Assembly (NCBI GenBank): GCA_029863305.1 | Contig: JAOTVR010000034.1 | Span: forward strand, 1-33,625 | DNA from: Gammaproteobacteria bacterium | GTDB lineage: Bacteria > Pseudomonadota > Gammaproteobacteria > Steroidobacterales > Woeseiaceae | Direction of reading: 5' to 3' | DNA: 33,625 nt | Shown: piece by piece, positions 1 to 9,017 of the stretch | How positions within the stretch are numbered: the first letter of the stretch is position 1 | How the letters are laid out: the number at the start of each line of letters is the position of its first letter | Position numbers and translations under genes: made by a program | The notes under the pieces: generated by a model | Databases searched by the model: none | Told to the model about the DNA's origin: nothing | What the model saw: the letters and a program-made list of their open reading frames with translations, nothing else

Positions 1-612
1 CTCAACGAACGACTCGTCCGACAGCATGGCGGTGGAATGCGGTGCAAAGCAGGTTGAGATCAGCGGATGGTCCGCGTAGGGATCGTGCACAAGATCCGAG
101 CCCTTGCGCAGGCAATCGGCCGCATTGTCGGCCCAGGTGGTTGCGTAGTCGATCACCGGAGTGCCGACGACGGCCCGCATGCTTCGCTCTACGGCAGTTT
201 GCGCCACGATTTCGGGGAAGAAATACTGGTCGGCAAAGCACGTTACTCCCGCGCGCATCATTTCGGCGATTGCGAGTTCCGTTCCGTCGCGCACCATCTC
301 CGCACCGGCCCAGCGCTTCTCCGCTGGCCAGATGCCTTGCCGGAGCCAGGATTCCAGGGGCAGATCATCGCAGAGGCCGCGAAGCAGCGTCATAGCGGCA
401 TGCGTGTGCGCATTGATGAGTCCCGGCAGCAGAATATGCTGCGGACGTTCGATGAGGATGCTCGGCTGGAACGTAGTGCGCGCTTCTTCAGTCGGTGTGA
501 TGGCCACAATGCGGCCATCGGTAATGGCAACTGCGACATTGGCCAGCACTCTCTCGTGCGGCTCTACGGGGACGCACCAGCCGGGCAGAATAAGGGTATC
601 GCAGTGCTGCAT
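1..612 (-). CDS. mtaD: TRZ/ATZ family amidohydrolase (5-methylthioadenosine/S-adenosylhomocysteine deaminase type), C-terminus cut by window edge
   Basis: The leftward frame is open from an ATG at 612 to the window edge, giving the first 204 residues. It starts with a small beta domain, then LPGLINAHTHAAM (residues 62-74), where His69 and His71 are the metal-binding pair of the amidohydrolase superfamily. Leu/Arg/Gly at 77-79, a conserved ADQYFFPE stretch (127-134) and PHS (191-193) follow the order seen in TRZ/ATZ hydrolases that deaminate 5-methylthioadenosine or S-adenosylhomocysteine. The gene is divergent from gyrA across 276 bases, and an mtaD-type gene beside gyrA is a common gammaproteobacterial arrangement. 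The ribosome binding site is weak. The family call is secure; the substrate is inferred from family and context, and related guanine or chlorohydrolases cannot be excluded without the C-terminal half. Confidence 0.88.
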   Translation of the reverse strand, partial: MQHCDTLILPGWCVPVEPHERVLANVAVAITDGRIVAITPTEEARTTFQPSILIERPQHILLPGLINAHTHAAMTLLRGLCDDLPLESWLRQGIWPAEKRWAGAEMVRDGTELAIAEMMRAGVTCFADQYFFPEIVAQTAVERSMRAVVGTPVIDYATTWADNAADCLRKGSDLVHDPYADHPLISTCFAPHSTAMLSDESFVE

Positions 613-741
613 CGTCAGAAGCTGTGGCCGCCGCTATAGGCTTCGAAAGAGTGCGCAGTATACTCCCAGCGAATGTCAGCGCCAGTGCGGCTTTCAGACC
701 CTCGTAATCGGCCTGAAACAGTGCTGTTACCGGTCTCGCTG

Positions 742-750
742 TGGTATCAT
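742..750 (+). promoter_or_regulatory. Putative extended -10 promoter for gyrA
   Basis: TGG followed by TATCAT matches an extended -10 element (TGn-TATAAT with one mismatch). No good -35 box lies 16-18 bases upstream, as expected for an extended -10 promoter. It would give a leader of about 135 bases before gyrA. This is a sequence match only. Confidence 0.35.
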
Positions 751-848
751 TCGGGCCTTGATTCGGTGTCAAATCGGGCCGATTCGAGCCAGGCAAAATC
801 AACAATTATTTCTATTCGATATCCAGAGTTTTTCGCCGTTATTGGATT

Positions 849-863
849 CCGATCGATGATCGG
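849..863 (+). other. Small hairpin in the gyrA leader
   Basis: CCGATC and GATCGG form a perfect 6-bp stem around a three-base loop, 25 bases before the gyrA ATG. Only a minimal GAG stands in for a Shine-Dalgarno, so leader folding could affect initiation. No function is known. Confidence 0.3.
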
Positions 864-888
864 GATCGCGCCCAGATTGTGAGTATTT

Positions 889-3426
889 ATGGCTGAAGTT
901 GCACGGGAACTGTTGTCTGTAAGTCTCGAAGAGGAGATGCAGCAGTCCTATCTCGATTACGCCATGAGCGTCATCGTCGGTCGGGCACTGCCCGATGTTC
1001 GTGATGGCCTCAAGCCTGTCCATCGGCGTGTGCTGTACGCCATGCGCGAGCTGGGCAACGACTACAACAAGGCTTACAAGAAGTCGGCGCGCGTAGTCGG
1101 TGATGTCATCGGTAAGTACCACCCGCATGGCGATACGGCCGTATACGACACGATCGTGCGGATGGCGCAGCCGTTTTCAATGCGCGCACTGCTGGTTGAC
1201 GGACAGGGTAACTTTGGTTCGGTCGATGGCGATGCACCGGCGGCCATGCGTTACACCGAAGTGCGCATGTCGCGTATTGCGCATGAATTGCTGGCAGACA
1301 TCGAAAAGGAAACCGTCGACTTCGCCGAAAACTACGATGGCTCCGAATCCGAACCGACAGTCATGCCGACGCGCGTGCCGAACCTGCTGGTTAACGGTTC
1401 TTCGGGTATCGCCGTTGGCATGGCGACCAACATTCCGCCGCACAATCTGAATGAGGTTGTCGCTGCGTGCCTTGCACTGATCGAGGACCCGACAATCGAG
1501 GTGCCGGCACTGATGGAGCACATGCCCGGGCCAGACTTTCCCACGGCAGGCATTATCAACGGTGCGGCAGGCATTTACGCGGCGTACCGGACGGGGCGAG
1601 GGCGCGTCCATATTCGGGCGCGCACGAAGATAGAGGAATTCGGCTCGCGCCGTCGTGAGGCGATAATCGTCACCGAGTTGCCCTATCAGGTAAACAAGGC
1701 GCGGCTGATCGAAAAGATCGCCGAACTGGTGCGCGACAAGCGCATTGAAGGCATCAGCGAGTTGCGTGACGAGTCCGACAAGGACGGTATGCGTATTGTC
1801 ATCGAGCTGCGCAAAGGGGAGGTCAGCGACGTCGTCCTGAACAACCTCTACAAGCAGACGCCGATGCAAAGCGTGTTCGGCATCAACATGGTCGCTTTGC
1901 ATGAGGGCCAGCCCAAACTGATGAACCTCAAGCAGATACTTGAGGCCTTCCTGGCGCATCGGCGTGAAGTCGTCACGCGGCGCACGATTTTCGACCTGCG
2001 AAAAGCACGAGACCGGGCGCATGTGCTCGAGGGGCAAGCGGTCGCACTGGCGAATATCGATGCTGTCATCGCCCTGATCAAAGCTTCGCCATCGCCGGCC
2101 GAGGCCAAAGTAGCTCTGATGGATGCGACCTGGGAGCCAGGCTCGGTTACTGCGATGCTGGAACGCGCGGGCGATACCGATACGCGCCCTGACGGGCTTG
2201 CAATCGGCTACGGACTGGTCGAGGGCATCTACCGCCTTTCAACTGTGCAGGCACAGGCAATCCTGGACTTGCGACTGCATCGTCTGACGGGGCTGGAACA
2301 AGATAAAATACTTAATGAATACAAAGATATATTAGGTAAAATTAAAGAATTTGCTGATATCCTGGCAGACCCTGACAGGCTGTTGCAGGTGATTCGTGAC
2401 GAATTGGCCGAGATTCGCGATGCATTTGGTGACGAACGCCGCACGGAAATCGTGCAGGACCATAGCGATCTCAGTATCGAGGACCTGATTCCCAGCGAAG
2501 AAGTCGTGGTCACGCTGTCACATGGCGGCTATGCCAAGGCGCAGCCCATCGGCGCCTACCAGGCGCAAAAACGCGGCGGGCGCGGGCGATCTGCCACTAA
2601 GGTCAAGGACGAGGATTTCATCGACAATCTGTTCGTGGCCAATACGCACGATACGATTCTGTGCTTCTCGAGCCGTGGCAAGATGTACTGGCTCAAGGTC
2701 TACCAGGTTCCGCAGGCAAGTCGCGGCTCACGCGGCAAACCAATCGTTAATCTCCTGCCGCTGGAGGCGGGCGAACGCATCAGCGCGGTGCTGGCAATCC
2801 AGGATTACGCCGAAGACAGCTTTGTCTTCATGGCGACCTCGGGTGGCACGGTGAAGAAGACGCCGCTCAGCCAGTTCTCGAGGCCGCGCTCAAACGGCAT
2901 CATCGCCATCGATCTGCGGGACGACACGCTTGTCGACGTCGCGATCACGGATGGCAACGCCGAAATATTGCTGGTAGCGAGTTCCGGCAAGAGTATTCGA
3001 TTCAAAGAATCCGACGTGCGGCCGATGGGTCGCGGAGCCGCTGGCGTGAGGGGCATTAAACTACCAGCGGATCATGAGCTTATAGGGCTCACGATCCTCC
3101 GCGAGGGCATGATTCTTACGGCGACTGAAAACGGTTACGGAAAACGCACCGCCGTTGACGATTTTCCGGTTCAGGGGCGCGGTGGCCAGGGCGTTATTGC
3201 GATCCAGACCAGCGAACGCAACGGACGTACCGTTGGCGCAGCGCAAGTTGGTGAGGATGATGAGATCATGCTGATCAGTTCGAACGGTACCCTGGTCAGG
3301 ACGGCAGTTGATGATATTTCGGTCCAGGGCCGTAATACTCAGGGTGTCCGCCTGATCCGCGTCGGTTCCGAGCAGAGACTCGTAGGCCTGGCTCGAATAG
3401 AATCGATAGAAGAGGGTGACGAGTAG
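889..3426 (+). CDS. gyrA: DNA gyrase subunit A
   Basis: This is the breakage-reunion subunit of the A2B2 type II topoisomerase that introduces negative supercoils. The protein is 845 residues, slightly shorter than the 875 of E. coli. The winged-helix/quinolone-resistance region is collinear with E. coli numbering: GDTAVYD places Thr83 and Asp87, and AAMRYTE places catalytic Tyr122. The C-terminal DNA-wrapping beta-pinwheel is announced by a GyrA box, QKRGGRG, and ends in a short acidic tail. Position 83 is Thr where E. coli has Ser, as in P. aeruginosa. The start ATG has only a weak GAG upstream. Codons at about 2300-2355, in the coiled-coil arm, are strikingly AT-rich compared with the rest. 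It is followed by serC after 70 bases that contain a paired repeat. Confidence 0.99.
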   Translation: MAEVARELLSVSLEEEMQQSYLDYAMSVIVGRALPDVRDGLKPVHRRVLYAMRELGNDYNKAYKKSARVVGDVIGKYHPHGDTAVYDTIVRMAQPFSMRALLVDGQGNFGSVDGDAPAAMRYTEVRMSRIAHELLADIEKETVDFAENYDGSESEPTVMPTRVPNLLVNGSSGIAVGMATNIPPHNLNEVVAACLALIEDPTIEVPALMEHMPGPDFPTAGIINGAAGIYAAYRTGRGRVHIRARTKIEEFGSRRREAIIVTELPYQVNKARLIEKIAELVRDKRIEGISELRDESDKDGMRIVIELRKGEVSDVVLNNLYKQTPMQSVFGINMVALHEGQPKLMNLKQILEAFLAHRREVVTRRTIFDLRKARDRAHVLEGQAVALANIDAVIALIKASPSPAEAKVALMDATWEPGSVTAMLERAGDTDTRPDGLAIGYGLVEGIYRLSTVQAQAILDLRLHRLTGLEQDKILNEYKDILGKIKEFADILADPDRLLQVIRDELAEIRDAFGDERRTEIVQDHSDLSIEDLIPSEEVVVTLSHGGYAKAQPIGAYQAQKRGGRGRSATKVKDEDFIDNLFVANTHDTILCFSSRGKMYWLKVYQVPQASRGSRGKPIVNLLPLEAGERISAVLAIQDYAEDSFVFMATSGGTVKKTPLSQFSRPRSNGIIAIDLRDDTLVDVAITDGNAEILLVASSGKSIRFKESDVRPMGRGAAGVRGIKLPADHELIGLTILREGMILTATENGYGKRTAVDDFPVQGRGGQGVIAIQTSERNGRTVGAAQVGEDDEIMLISSNGTLVRTAVDDISVQGRNTQGVRLIRVGSEQRLVGLARIESIEEGDE

Positions 3427-3445
3427 GTCCACTCACCGATCACTG

Positions 3446-3481
3446 CACTAATCCATATGCTCACCCCACCAATCCATATGC
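3446..3481. repeat. Two 15-bp direct repeats spaced 21 bp, upstream of serC
   Basis: CAC(T/C)AATCCATATGC occurs at 3446-3460 and 3467-3481 with one mismatch, centred 21 bp apart, or two turns of B-DNA. The second copy ends just before the serC ribosome binding region. Same-face spacing suggests a tandem operator, but a chance duplication is possible. Confidence 0.5.
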
Positions 3482-3496
3482 AAGGATACCGGCGAC

Positions 3497-4576
3497 ATGT
3501 CTCGCGTTTACAATTTTAGTGCCGGCCCGGCCGCGCTGCCCCTCGAGGTGCTCGAGAGCATCCGCAATGACATTCCCGATTGGCAGGGCACGGGCATGTC
3601 GGTCATGGAGATCAGCCACCGCAGCAAAGACTTCATCAGTCTGGCCGAACGCTGTGAGGCGAATCTGCGTGAGTTGCTGTCAATCCCGGAGGATTACAGC
3701 GTTCTCTGGACGCAGGGCGGCGCAACGCTGCAAATGGCAATGGCGCCACTCAACCTTGCCGGACCAAATGACACGGTCGACTACGTTGTCACCGGAAGTT
3801 GGGGCAGAAAAGCCGCGGCCGAGGCTGCGAAGCAGTGCAATATGCACATCGCGGCTGATAGCTCGGACAGGAATTTCACCTATATACCGGAAGAATCGGA
3901 CTGGCAGCGCAGCGAAAATGCCGCCTACCTGCACCTCACATCCAACGAGACGATCGCGGGGGTCGAATTCCATTTCGTTCCCGGCGGTGACGCACCTGTC
4001 GTTGCGGACATGTCCAGCACCATATTGTCGCGACCCATCAACATCACCGACTACGGCGTTATCTATGCGGGCGCGCAGAAGAACATCGGACCGGCCGGAA
4101 TAACGCTGGTGATTGTCCACAATGAGTTGTTGCAACCGGTGCGCGACAATCTGCCGCATCTGATGATGTGGAAGTCGTATGCCGAGTCGGATTCGATGAC
4201 CAACACGCCGCCGACCTTCGCCTGGTATGTCGCGGATCTGGTCCTCCAGCATTTGCTGCACCTTGGCGGACTTGAGGCGATGGCCGAGCTTAACCAGCGT
4301 AAATCGGCCAAGCTATATGCAGCGATCGATGCGTCCGGGTTCTACAGCAACCCCGTGGAGGTGGACTGTCGTTCGTGGATGAATGTGCCATTTATCCTTG
4401 CGGACGCTTCGCTCGACGCGCAGTTCCTTGATGAAACGCTTGCCGCCGGGCTGACCAATCTCAAAGGGCATCGCTCGGTCGGCGGCATGCGTGCTTCGAT
4501 CTACAACGCGGTTTCAGAAGAAGCTGTCGACACTTTGATCGAATTCATGGCCGAATTCGAACGTACCAACGGATAA
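3497..4576 (+). CDS. serC: Phosphoserine aminotransferase
   Basis: SerC is a PLP enzyme converting 3-phosphohydroxypyruvate and glutamate to phosphoserine and 2-oxoglutarate. It also acts on the 4-carbon analogue in the pyridoxal phosphate pathway. The 359-residue protein begins with the family hallmark RVYNFSAGPA. It contains the WTQGGATLQM segment (phosphate binding) and YAGAQKNIGPAG, where Lys195 is the Schiff-base lysine, and ends with the RASIYNA motif expected of class V aminotransferases. AAGGA precedes the ATG at a usable distance. Only 4 bases separate its stop from the next gene, a phosphoglycerate dehydrogenase that makes its substrate, so the pair is very probably cotranscribed. 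Confidence 0.98.
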   Translation: MSRVYNFSAGPAALPLEVLESIRNDIPDWQGTGMSVMEISHRSKDFISLAERCEANLRELLSIPEDYSVLWTQGGATLQMAMAPLNLAGPNDTVDYVVTGSWGRKAAAEAAKQCNMHIAADSSDRNFTYIPEESDWQRSENAAYLHLTSNETIAGVEFHFVPGGDAPVVADMSSTILSRPINITDYGVIYAGAQKNIGPAGITLVIVHNELLQPVRDNLPHLMMWKSYAESDSMTNTPPTFAWYVADLVLQHLLHLGGLEAMAELNQRKSAKLYAAIDASGFYSNPVEVDCRSWMNVPFILADASLDAQFLDETLAAGLTNLKGHRSVGGMRASIYNAVSEEAVDTLIEFMAEFERTNG

Positions 4577-4580
4577 ATCG

Positions 4581-5759
4581 ATGTACAAGATTCTCACACT
4601 CAATCACATTGCGGTCGAAGGGCTGCGTCATTTTCCTCGCGAACGTTACGAGGTCGCTTCGGAAATCGCACACCCCGATGCCATCATTCTTCGTTCATTC
4701 AACATGCACGATATGGAAATTCCCGATACCGTGCATGCCGTTGGCCGTGCCGGAGCGGGCGTCAATAACATACCCATCGATGCGCTGAGTGCGCGTGGCA
4801 TACCTGTATTCAATGCGCCCGGCGCGAATGCGAATGCCGTCAAAGAGTTGGTCGTGGCGGGCCTGTTGCTGGCGGCACGCAACCTCTGTGATGCGCGTGA
4901 GCACGTCAGGGGACTTAAGGAAACAGGCGATGCGCTTAACAAGGCCGTGGAAGCCGGCAAGAAGAAATTCGTCGGTTTCGAGCTGCCTGGCAAGACGCTT
5001 GGCGTCATCGGGCTCGGCGCCATCGGCGTCGAGGTGGCGAATGCGGCGCTTGCACTTGGCATGAAGGTGATCGGCTTCGATCCCAAGATTACCGTGCGGC
5101 GCGCCTGGCAACTGTCGGCTGGCGTCGAGCATGCGGAGAACATCGAGCAGCTGTTCCAGCACGCAGACGCCGTCACTCTGCACGTGCCGCTCGTCGAGGA
5201 GACGAAGAATCTCGTGAATCGCGATCGGCTGGCATTAATGCCGCCGGGTGGTGTCATTATCAACTTCGCCCGTGGCGGTATTGTCGACGACAATGCGGTG
5301 CTCGCGGCGCTCGACAGCGGCAAATTGCACGCCTATGTCACCGACTTCCCGACGACCGAGGCAATCGCTCACCCGAAGGTTGTGGCGTTACCGCATCTAG
5401 GCGCGTCCACGGCCGAGGCTGAAGAAAACTGCGCAATCATGGTTGCCGAGAACATCAAGGACTTCCTCGAAAACGGTAACATTCGCTATTCGGTAAATTT
5501 TCCCACGGCTCGACTGCCACGACTGGACGCTTGGCGCATTACGATAGCCAATGCCAATGTGCCGAACATGGTGGGTCAGATTTCCACCGATCTTGCGAAT
5601 GCAGGGCTCAATATAGAAGATCTGCTGAACAAATCGGTTGGCGATCTCGCTTATACGATTGTGGATGTCAATGGTCCGGTCTCTGACGAGACGATGGCGG
5701 AACTGCGTGCGATTGAGGGCGTCCTGACGTTGCGAAATCTCGGCAAGCCTGTAACCTGA
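4581..5759 (+). CDS. serA: D-3-phosphoglycerate dehydrogenase, short ACT-containing type
   Basis: It catalyses the first step of serine synthesis, oxidising 3-phosphoglycerate with NAD+. At 392 residues it is the short form: a substrate domain, a Rossmann fold with GLGAIG (144-149), and a C-terminal ACT domain from about 318, without the intervening domain of the longest versions. The 2-hydroxyacid dehydrogenase catalytic set is present as Arg231 (NFARGG), Glu260 (FPTTE) and His272 (PHLGAST). The stop of serC lies 4 bases upstream and pheA starts 7 bases downstream, which places two consecutive serine-pathway enzymes ahead of the aromatic pathway. The ACT domain suggests feedback control by an amino acid, presumably serine. 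Enzymes of this family can also reduce 2-oxoglutarate to D-2-hydroxyglutarate. Confidence 0.95.
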   Translation: MYKILTLNHIAVEGLRHFPRERYEVASEIAHPDAIILRSFNMHDMEIPDTVHAVGRAGAGVNNIPIDALSARGIPVFNAPGANANAVKELVVAGLLLAARNLCDAREHVRGLKETGDALNKAVEAGKKKFVGFELPGKTLGVIGLGAIGVEVANAALALGMKVIGFDPKITVRRAWQLSAGVEHAENIEQLFQHADAVTLHVPLVEETKNLVNRDRLALMPPGGVIINFARGGIVDDNAVLAALDSGKLHAYVTDFPTTEAIAHPKVVALPHLGASTAEAEENCAIMVAENIKDFLENGNIRYSVNFPTARLPRLDAWRITIANANVPNMVGQISTDLANAGLNIEDLLNKSVGDLAYTIVDVNGPVSDETMAELRAIEGVLTLRNLGKPVT

Positions 5760-5766
5760 CGAAATT

Positions 5767-6882
5767 ATGGCGTCGCGCTCCAAGAATGGCCGAGGTTCAA
5801 CCGACCTCACAGAGATTCGCCAGCGAATCAATGAAATAGATGAGCAGATCCAGGCTCTGATCAACGAGCGTGCGCGATTTGCCCAGGAAGTCGGGGTCGC
5901 GAAAGGTGAGCTTGCCGCCGCCGTCGACTACTACCGGCCCGAACGTGAGGCCGAGATACTGCGCAGCGTCGTCGAACGCAACAAGGGGCCGCTGCGCAAT
6001 GAAGAAATGCTGCGTCTGTTTCGCGAAATCATGTCGGCCTGTCTCGCGCAGCAGGAGCCATTGAAGGTCGGCTTTCTCGGTCCTGAAGGCACCTTCACGC
6101 AAACAGCTGTCTTCAAGCACTTTGGCCATTCGGTTCGGGCGCTGCCTTTCCACACAATCGACGAGGTATTCCAGGAAGTCGAGAGCGGCATCGCGGACTT
6201 CGGTGTTGTGCCTATCGAGAATTCGACCGAAGGATCCGTCAATAACACGCTCGACATGTTCCTGACCTCTCCATTGAAGATCACCGGCGAAATTGAACTG
6301 CGCATCGAACAGCACTTGCTCGGTCGCATGGCGGGCCTGGAGAGCATCGAGCGCATCTGCGCCCACGAACAGTCTTTGGCACAATGTCGTGGGTGGCTGC
6401 GCGAATATTTGCCGCATGTGGAACTCATCGGCATGTCGAGTAACGCTGCCGGGGCGCGCAGGGCGCGCGATGAGGCGGGTACAGCGGCTATCGGCCCTGA
6501 AGTTGCTGCTGATGTTTATGACCTCAGGATCATGGTTAACAGCATCGAGGACCGATCTGACAATTCAACCCGATTCCTTGTTGTGGGTCGCAAGCTGCTT
6601 CCAGCCAGCGGCAGTGACAAAACAACCTTGCTGGTGTCGACCAGTGACACCGGCGGTGGCGCGGGCGTGCTGCACCAGCTGCTCAAGCCTCTGGCTGAGC
6701 ACAACGTCGTGATGACTTTTATCGAGTCACGCCCTTCACGGCGCAAGAACTGGGACTACGTTTTCTTCATCGACATCGAAGGCCATGCCGACGAATCGCC
6801 AGTATCGGATGCGTTAGCAATTCTCGAGAAACAGAGTTCATTGTTCCGCGTATTGGGTGCTTACCCGAAAGCAGTGGGCTAA
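5767..6882 (+). CDS. pheA: Bifunctional chorismate mutase / prephenate dehydratase
   Basis: The 371-residue P-protein carries chorismate to phenylpyruvate in phenylalanine synthesis. An AroQ-type chorismate mutase helix bundle spans about 14-95 ([12 protein letters not shown], then [10 protein letters not shown]). Prephenate dehydratase follows from about 98 ([11 protein letters not shown]) and includes the NSTRF motif at 266-270. A C-terminal ACT domain holds ESRP at 320-323, the phenylalanine-binding signature, so feedback inhibition by phenylalanine is expected. The ATG lies 7 bases after the serA stop, and no attenuator or Phe-rich leader is visible, so control is probably allosteric. In pseudomonads a hisC and tyrA usually follow pheA; here the next gene is aroA directly. 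Confidence 0.97.
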   Translation: MASRSKNGRGSTDLTEIRQRINEIDEQIQALINERARFAQEVGVAKGELAAAVDYYRPEREAEILRSVVERNKGPLRNEEMLRLFREIMSACLAQQEPLKVGFLGPEGTFTQTAVFKHFGHSVRALPFHTIDEVFQEVESGIADFGVVPIENSTEGSVNNTLDMFLTSPLKITGEIELRIEQHLLGRMAGLESIERICAHEQSLAQCRGWLREYLPHVELIGMSSNAAGARRARDEAGTAAIGPEVAADVYDLRIMVNSIEDRSDNSTRFLVVGRKLLPASGSDKTTLLVSTSDTGGGAGVLHQLLKPLAEHNVVMTFIESRPSRRKNWDYVFFIDIEGHADESPVSDALAILEKQSSLFRVLGAYPKAVG

Positions 6883-6904
6883 CGCAACGTTTCCTGATTC
6901 GTCA

Positions 6905-8893
6905 ATGCACTTCACCGTCAAGCCATCAGCCGTCACTGACGCAACAATCTCCGTACCCGGCGATAAATCGATCTCGCATCGAGCACTGATGCTGGGCAGT
7001 ATCGCTGAGGGGCGGACTGAAATCAGCGGCTTTCTCGCGGGTGAGGACTGTCTGGCGACATTGGCCGCAATGCGCGCGATGGGAATACGAATCGAGCAAC
7101 CGACTCCAACTGATGTGCTCGTTCACGGCCGGGGCCTGCACGGCCTGACGGAAGCCGATCGGCCCCTGGATCTGGGCAATTCCGGTACCGCAATGCGGCT
7201 CATGGCGGGTTTGCTGGCGGGCCAGCCATTCGTAACGACGCTGACCGGCGATGCCTCATTGACGAGCCGGCCCATGCAGCGAGTAGTTGCACCCCTGACC
7301 GCGATGGGTGCCAGAATTGACAGCCGGGACGGCCGGCCACCACTCGTGATTCATGGCACATCCGCCCTGCAGGCGATCGACTACAAATTGCCGGTGGCAA
7401 GTGCACAGGTTAAATCGGCGATTTTGCTGGCAGCCTTGTACGCGGATGGGACGACCACTGTCGTCGAACCAGCGGTTACCCGCGACCATAGCGAACGCAT
7501 GCTGGAGTCAATGGGCGCGGATGTAGTGCGTGCCGGCAATCGCATCTCGATCAATGCCGGCCAGACATTGCACGGCTGTCACGTACAAGTACCTGGCGAT
7601 CTTTCGTCAGCGGCCTTTATCATTCTGGCGACACTGCTAAGCGAGCGCGCTGAAGTTCTGATCGAGTGTGTGGGTGTCAATCCGACGCGCACCGGTGTCA
7701 TCGACATATTGCAGACAATGGGGGCGGACATCAGCCTGGAAAAACCGCGGCTACTCGGTCAGGAGCCGGCCGCCGACATTCGTGTGCGAGCGTCGAAACT
7801 GCACGGTGGCCCTGTCGATCCCGCTCTGGTGTCCCTGGCGATCGATGAGTTCCCGATCCTGTTCGTTGCAGCGGCGGCTGCGAGTGGCAAGACCGTGTTC
7901 TCGAGTATCGGGGAATTGCGCGTCAAAGAAAGCGACCGCATCGCCGCCATGGCAAGTGGTCTGCGGGCACTGGGTATCGAGGTGGACGAGACCGACGACG
8001 GTGCCGTGGTGCACGGTGGCAGGCTCATGGGCGGTACGGTGGACAGCTGCGGCGATCACCGTATCGCGATGTCCCTGGCCATCGGGGCGACGATCGCTGC
8101 CGACGCGGTGACAGTTCACGATGTGGCAGCGGTCGATACGTCGTTTCCCGGATTTGTGGGCGTTATGGCATCACTCGGCATCGATATTCACGCCGGCAGC
8201 GCGGAGCGCGGCGGCGCCACGAGCAGTCCGATACCGGTCATAACGATTGACGGCCCCAGCGGTTCCGGCAAGGGAACGATCGCGCGAAACCTGGCTAACG
8301 AGCTGGGCTGGCACTTGCTCGATAGCGGCGCACTCTATCGGCTCGTGGCGCTGGCCGCCGGGCGAGCTGGCATTGCTCTCGACAACGCGGCCGGTCTTGC
8401 ACGCCTGGCCGCCGCGCTCGACATTCGGTTCGCGAGTGACGCCGAAGGCGCGGAACAGGTCTTTCTGGATGGCGAGGACGTCACCCAGGAGCTGCGCACC
8501 GAGGTCTGCGGCGCGGGAGCATCTGCCGTCGCTGGCTTGCAGCCCGTTCGGGATGCCTTGCTGGGCCTGCAACGGGAGTTCCGTCGGGCGCCAGGGCTGG
8601 TGGCGGACGGGCGCGATATGGGCACGCACGTCTTCAAGGATGCCGGTCTGAAAGTCTTCCTCACCGCGACGCCCGAAGAGCGCGCGAAAAGGCGCTATAA
8701 GCAGTTGAATGACAAGGGTATTGATGTTAGTCTCGCGGCCCTTTCGCGGGACATAGAGGAGCGTGACAGGCGGGATTCCGAGCGATCGGTGGCTCCGCTA
8801 AGGCCTGCAGAGGATGCCAGGATACTGGATTCCTCAGGCAAATCGATCAAGGACGTCACCCGTACGGTCCTTAATTGGGTGTCGGAAGTCTAG
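6905..8893 (+). CDS. aroA-cmk: Fused EPSP synthase / cytidylate kinase
   Basis: One uninterrupted 662-residue frame joins two enzymes normally encoded by adjacent genes. Residues 1-437 or so are 3-phosphoshikimate 1-carboxyvinyltransferase: [10 protein letters not shown] (18-27), [10 protein letters not shown] (91-100) and [10 protein letters not shown]. After a short Ser/Gly linker, residues from about 445 are CMP kinase, with Walker [10 protein letters not shown] (450-458), LDSGALYR and [10 protein letters not shown]. The first half therefore feeds chorismate synthesis and the second phosphorylates CMP/dCMP. The frame is open upstream to a GTG at 6857 inside pheA, but homologues start near the ATG at 6905, so I chose that; neither start has a clear Shine-Dalgarno. 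GNSGTAMRL and RDHSERML resemble class II EPSP synthases, yet Gly94 sits at the inhibitor-sensitive position. Such fusions are already known in some proteobacteria. Confidence 0.95.
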   Translation: MHFTVKPSAVTDATISVPGDKSISHRALMLGSIAEGRTEISGFLAGEDCLATLAAMRAMGIRIEQPTPTDVLVHGRGLHGLTEADRPLDLGNSGTAMRLMAGLLAGQPFVTTLTGDASLTSRPMQRVVAPLTAMGARIDSRDGRPPLVIHGTSALQAIDYKLPVASAQVKSAILLAALYADGTTTVVEPAVTRDHSERMLESMGADVVRAGNRISINAGQTLHGCHVQVPGDLSSAAFIILATLLSERAEVLIECVGVNPTRTGVIDILQTMGADISLEKPRLLGQEPAADIRVRASKLHGGPVDPALVSLAIDEFPILFVAAAAASGKTVFSSIGELRVKESDRIAAMASGLRALGIEVDETDDGAVVHGGRLMGGTVDSCGDHRIAMSLAIGATIAADAVTVHDVAAVDTSFPGFVGVMASLGIDIHAGSAERGGATSSPIPVITIDGPSGSGKGTIARNLANELGWHLLDSGALYRLVALAAGRAGIALDNAAGLARLAAALDIRFASDAEGAEQVFLDGEDVTQELRTEVCGAGASAVAGLQPVRDALLGLQREFRRAPGLVADGRDMGTHVFKDAGLKVFLTATPEERAKRRYKQLNDKGIDVSLAALSRDIEERDRRDSERSVAPLRPAEDARILDSSGKSIKDVTRTVLNWVSEV

Positions 8894-8953
8894 AATATCC
8901 TGACAGGAAATTGGTATGGATCGGACATGAGGTTCGGTTCTTTTATTACGTGC

Positions 8954-8979
8954 CGTCTGCCGCAGGAAGCGGTTTGACG
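8954..8979 (+). promoter_or_regulatory. rpsA leader hairpin with AGGAA loop
   Basis: CGTC/GACG and CCGC/GCGG (plus a G-U pair) build a roughly 9-bp stem with a small internal loop and an apical AGGAA at 8964-8968. It lies in the 124-base leader between aroA-cmk and rpsA. Hairpins with GGA loops in an rpsA leader without a Shine-Dalgarno are how S1 controls its own translation in E. coli. The equivalence here is inferred. Confidence 0.5.
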
Positions 8980-9017
8980 TATGGGCGAGGACCACGAGGT
9001 TCTCATGGTTAATTATA

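Noticed and set aside
488-805. 105-residue leftward open frame upstream of gyrA
   Set aside because: It overlaps the 5' part of the amidohydrolase in another frame, has no recognisable motif and a composition typical of an out-of-frame reading.
6857-6904. GTG start for aroA-cmk overlapping pheA
   Set aside because: It adds 16 residues with no family similarity; ATG 6905 fits the EPSP synthase start.
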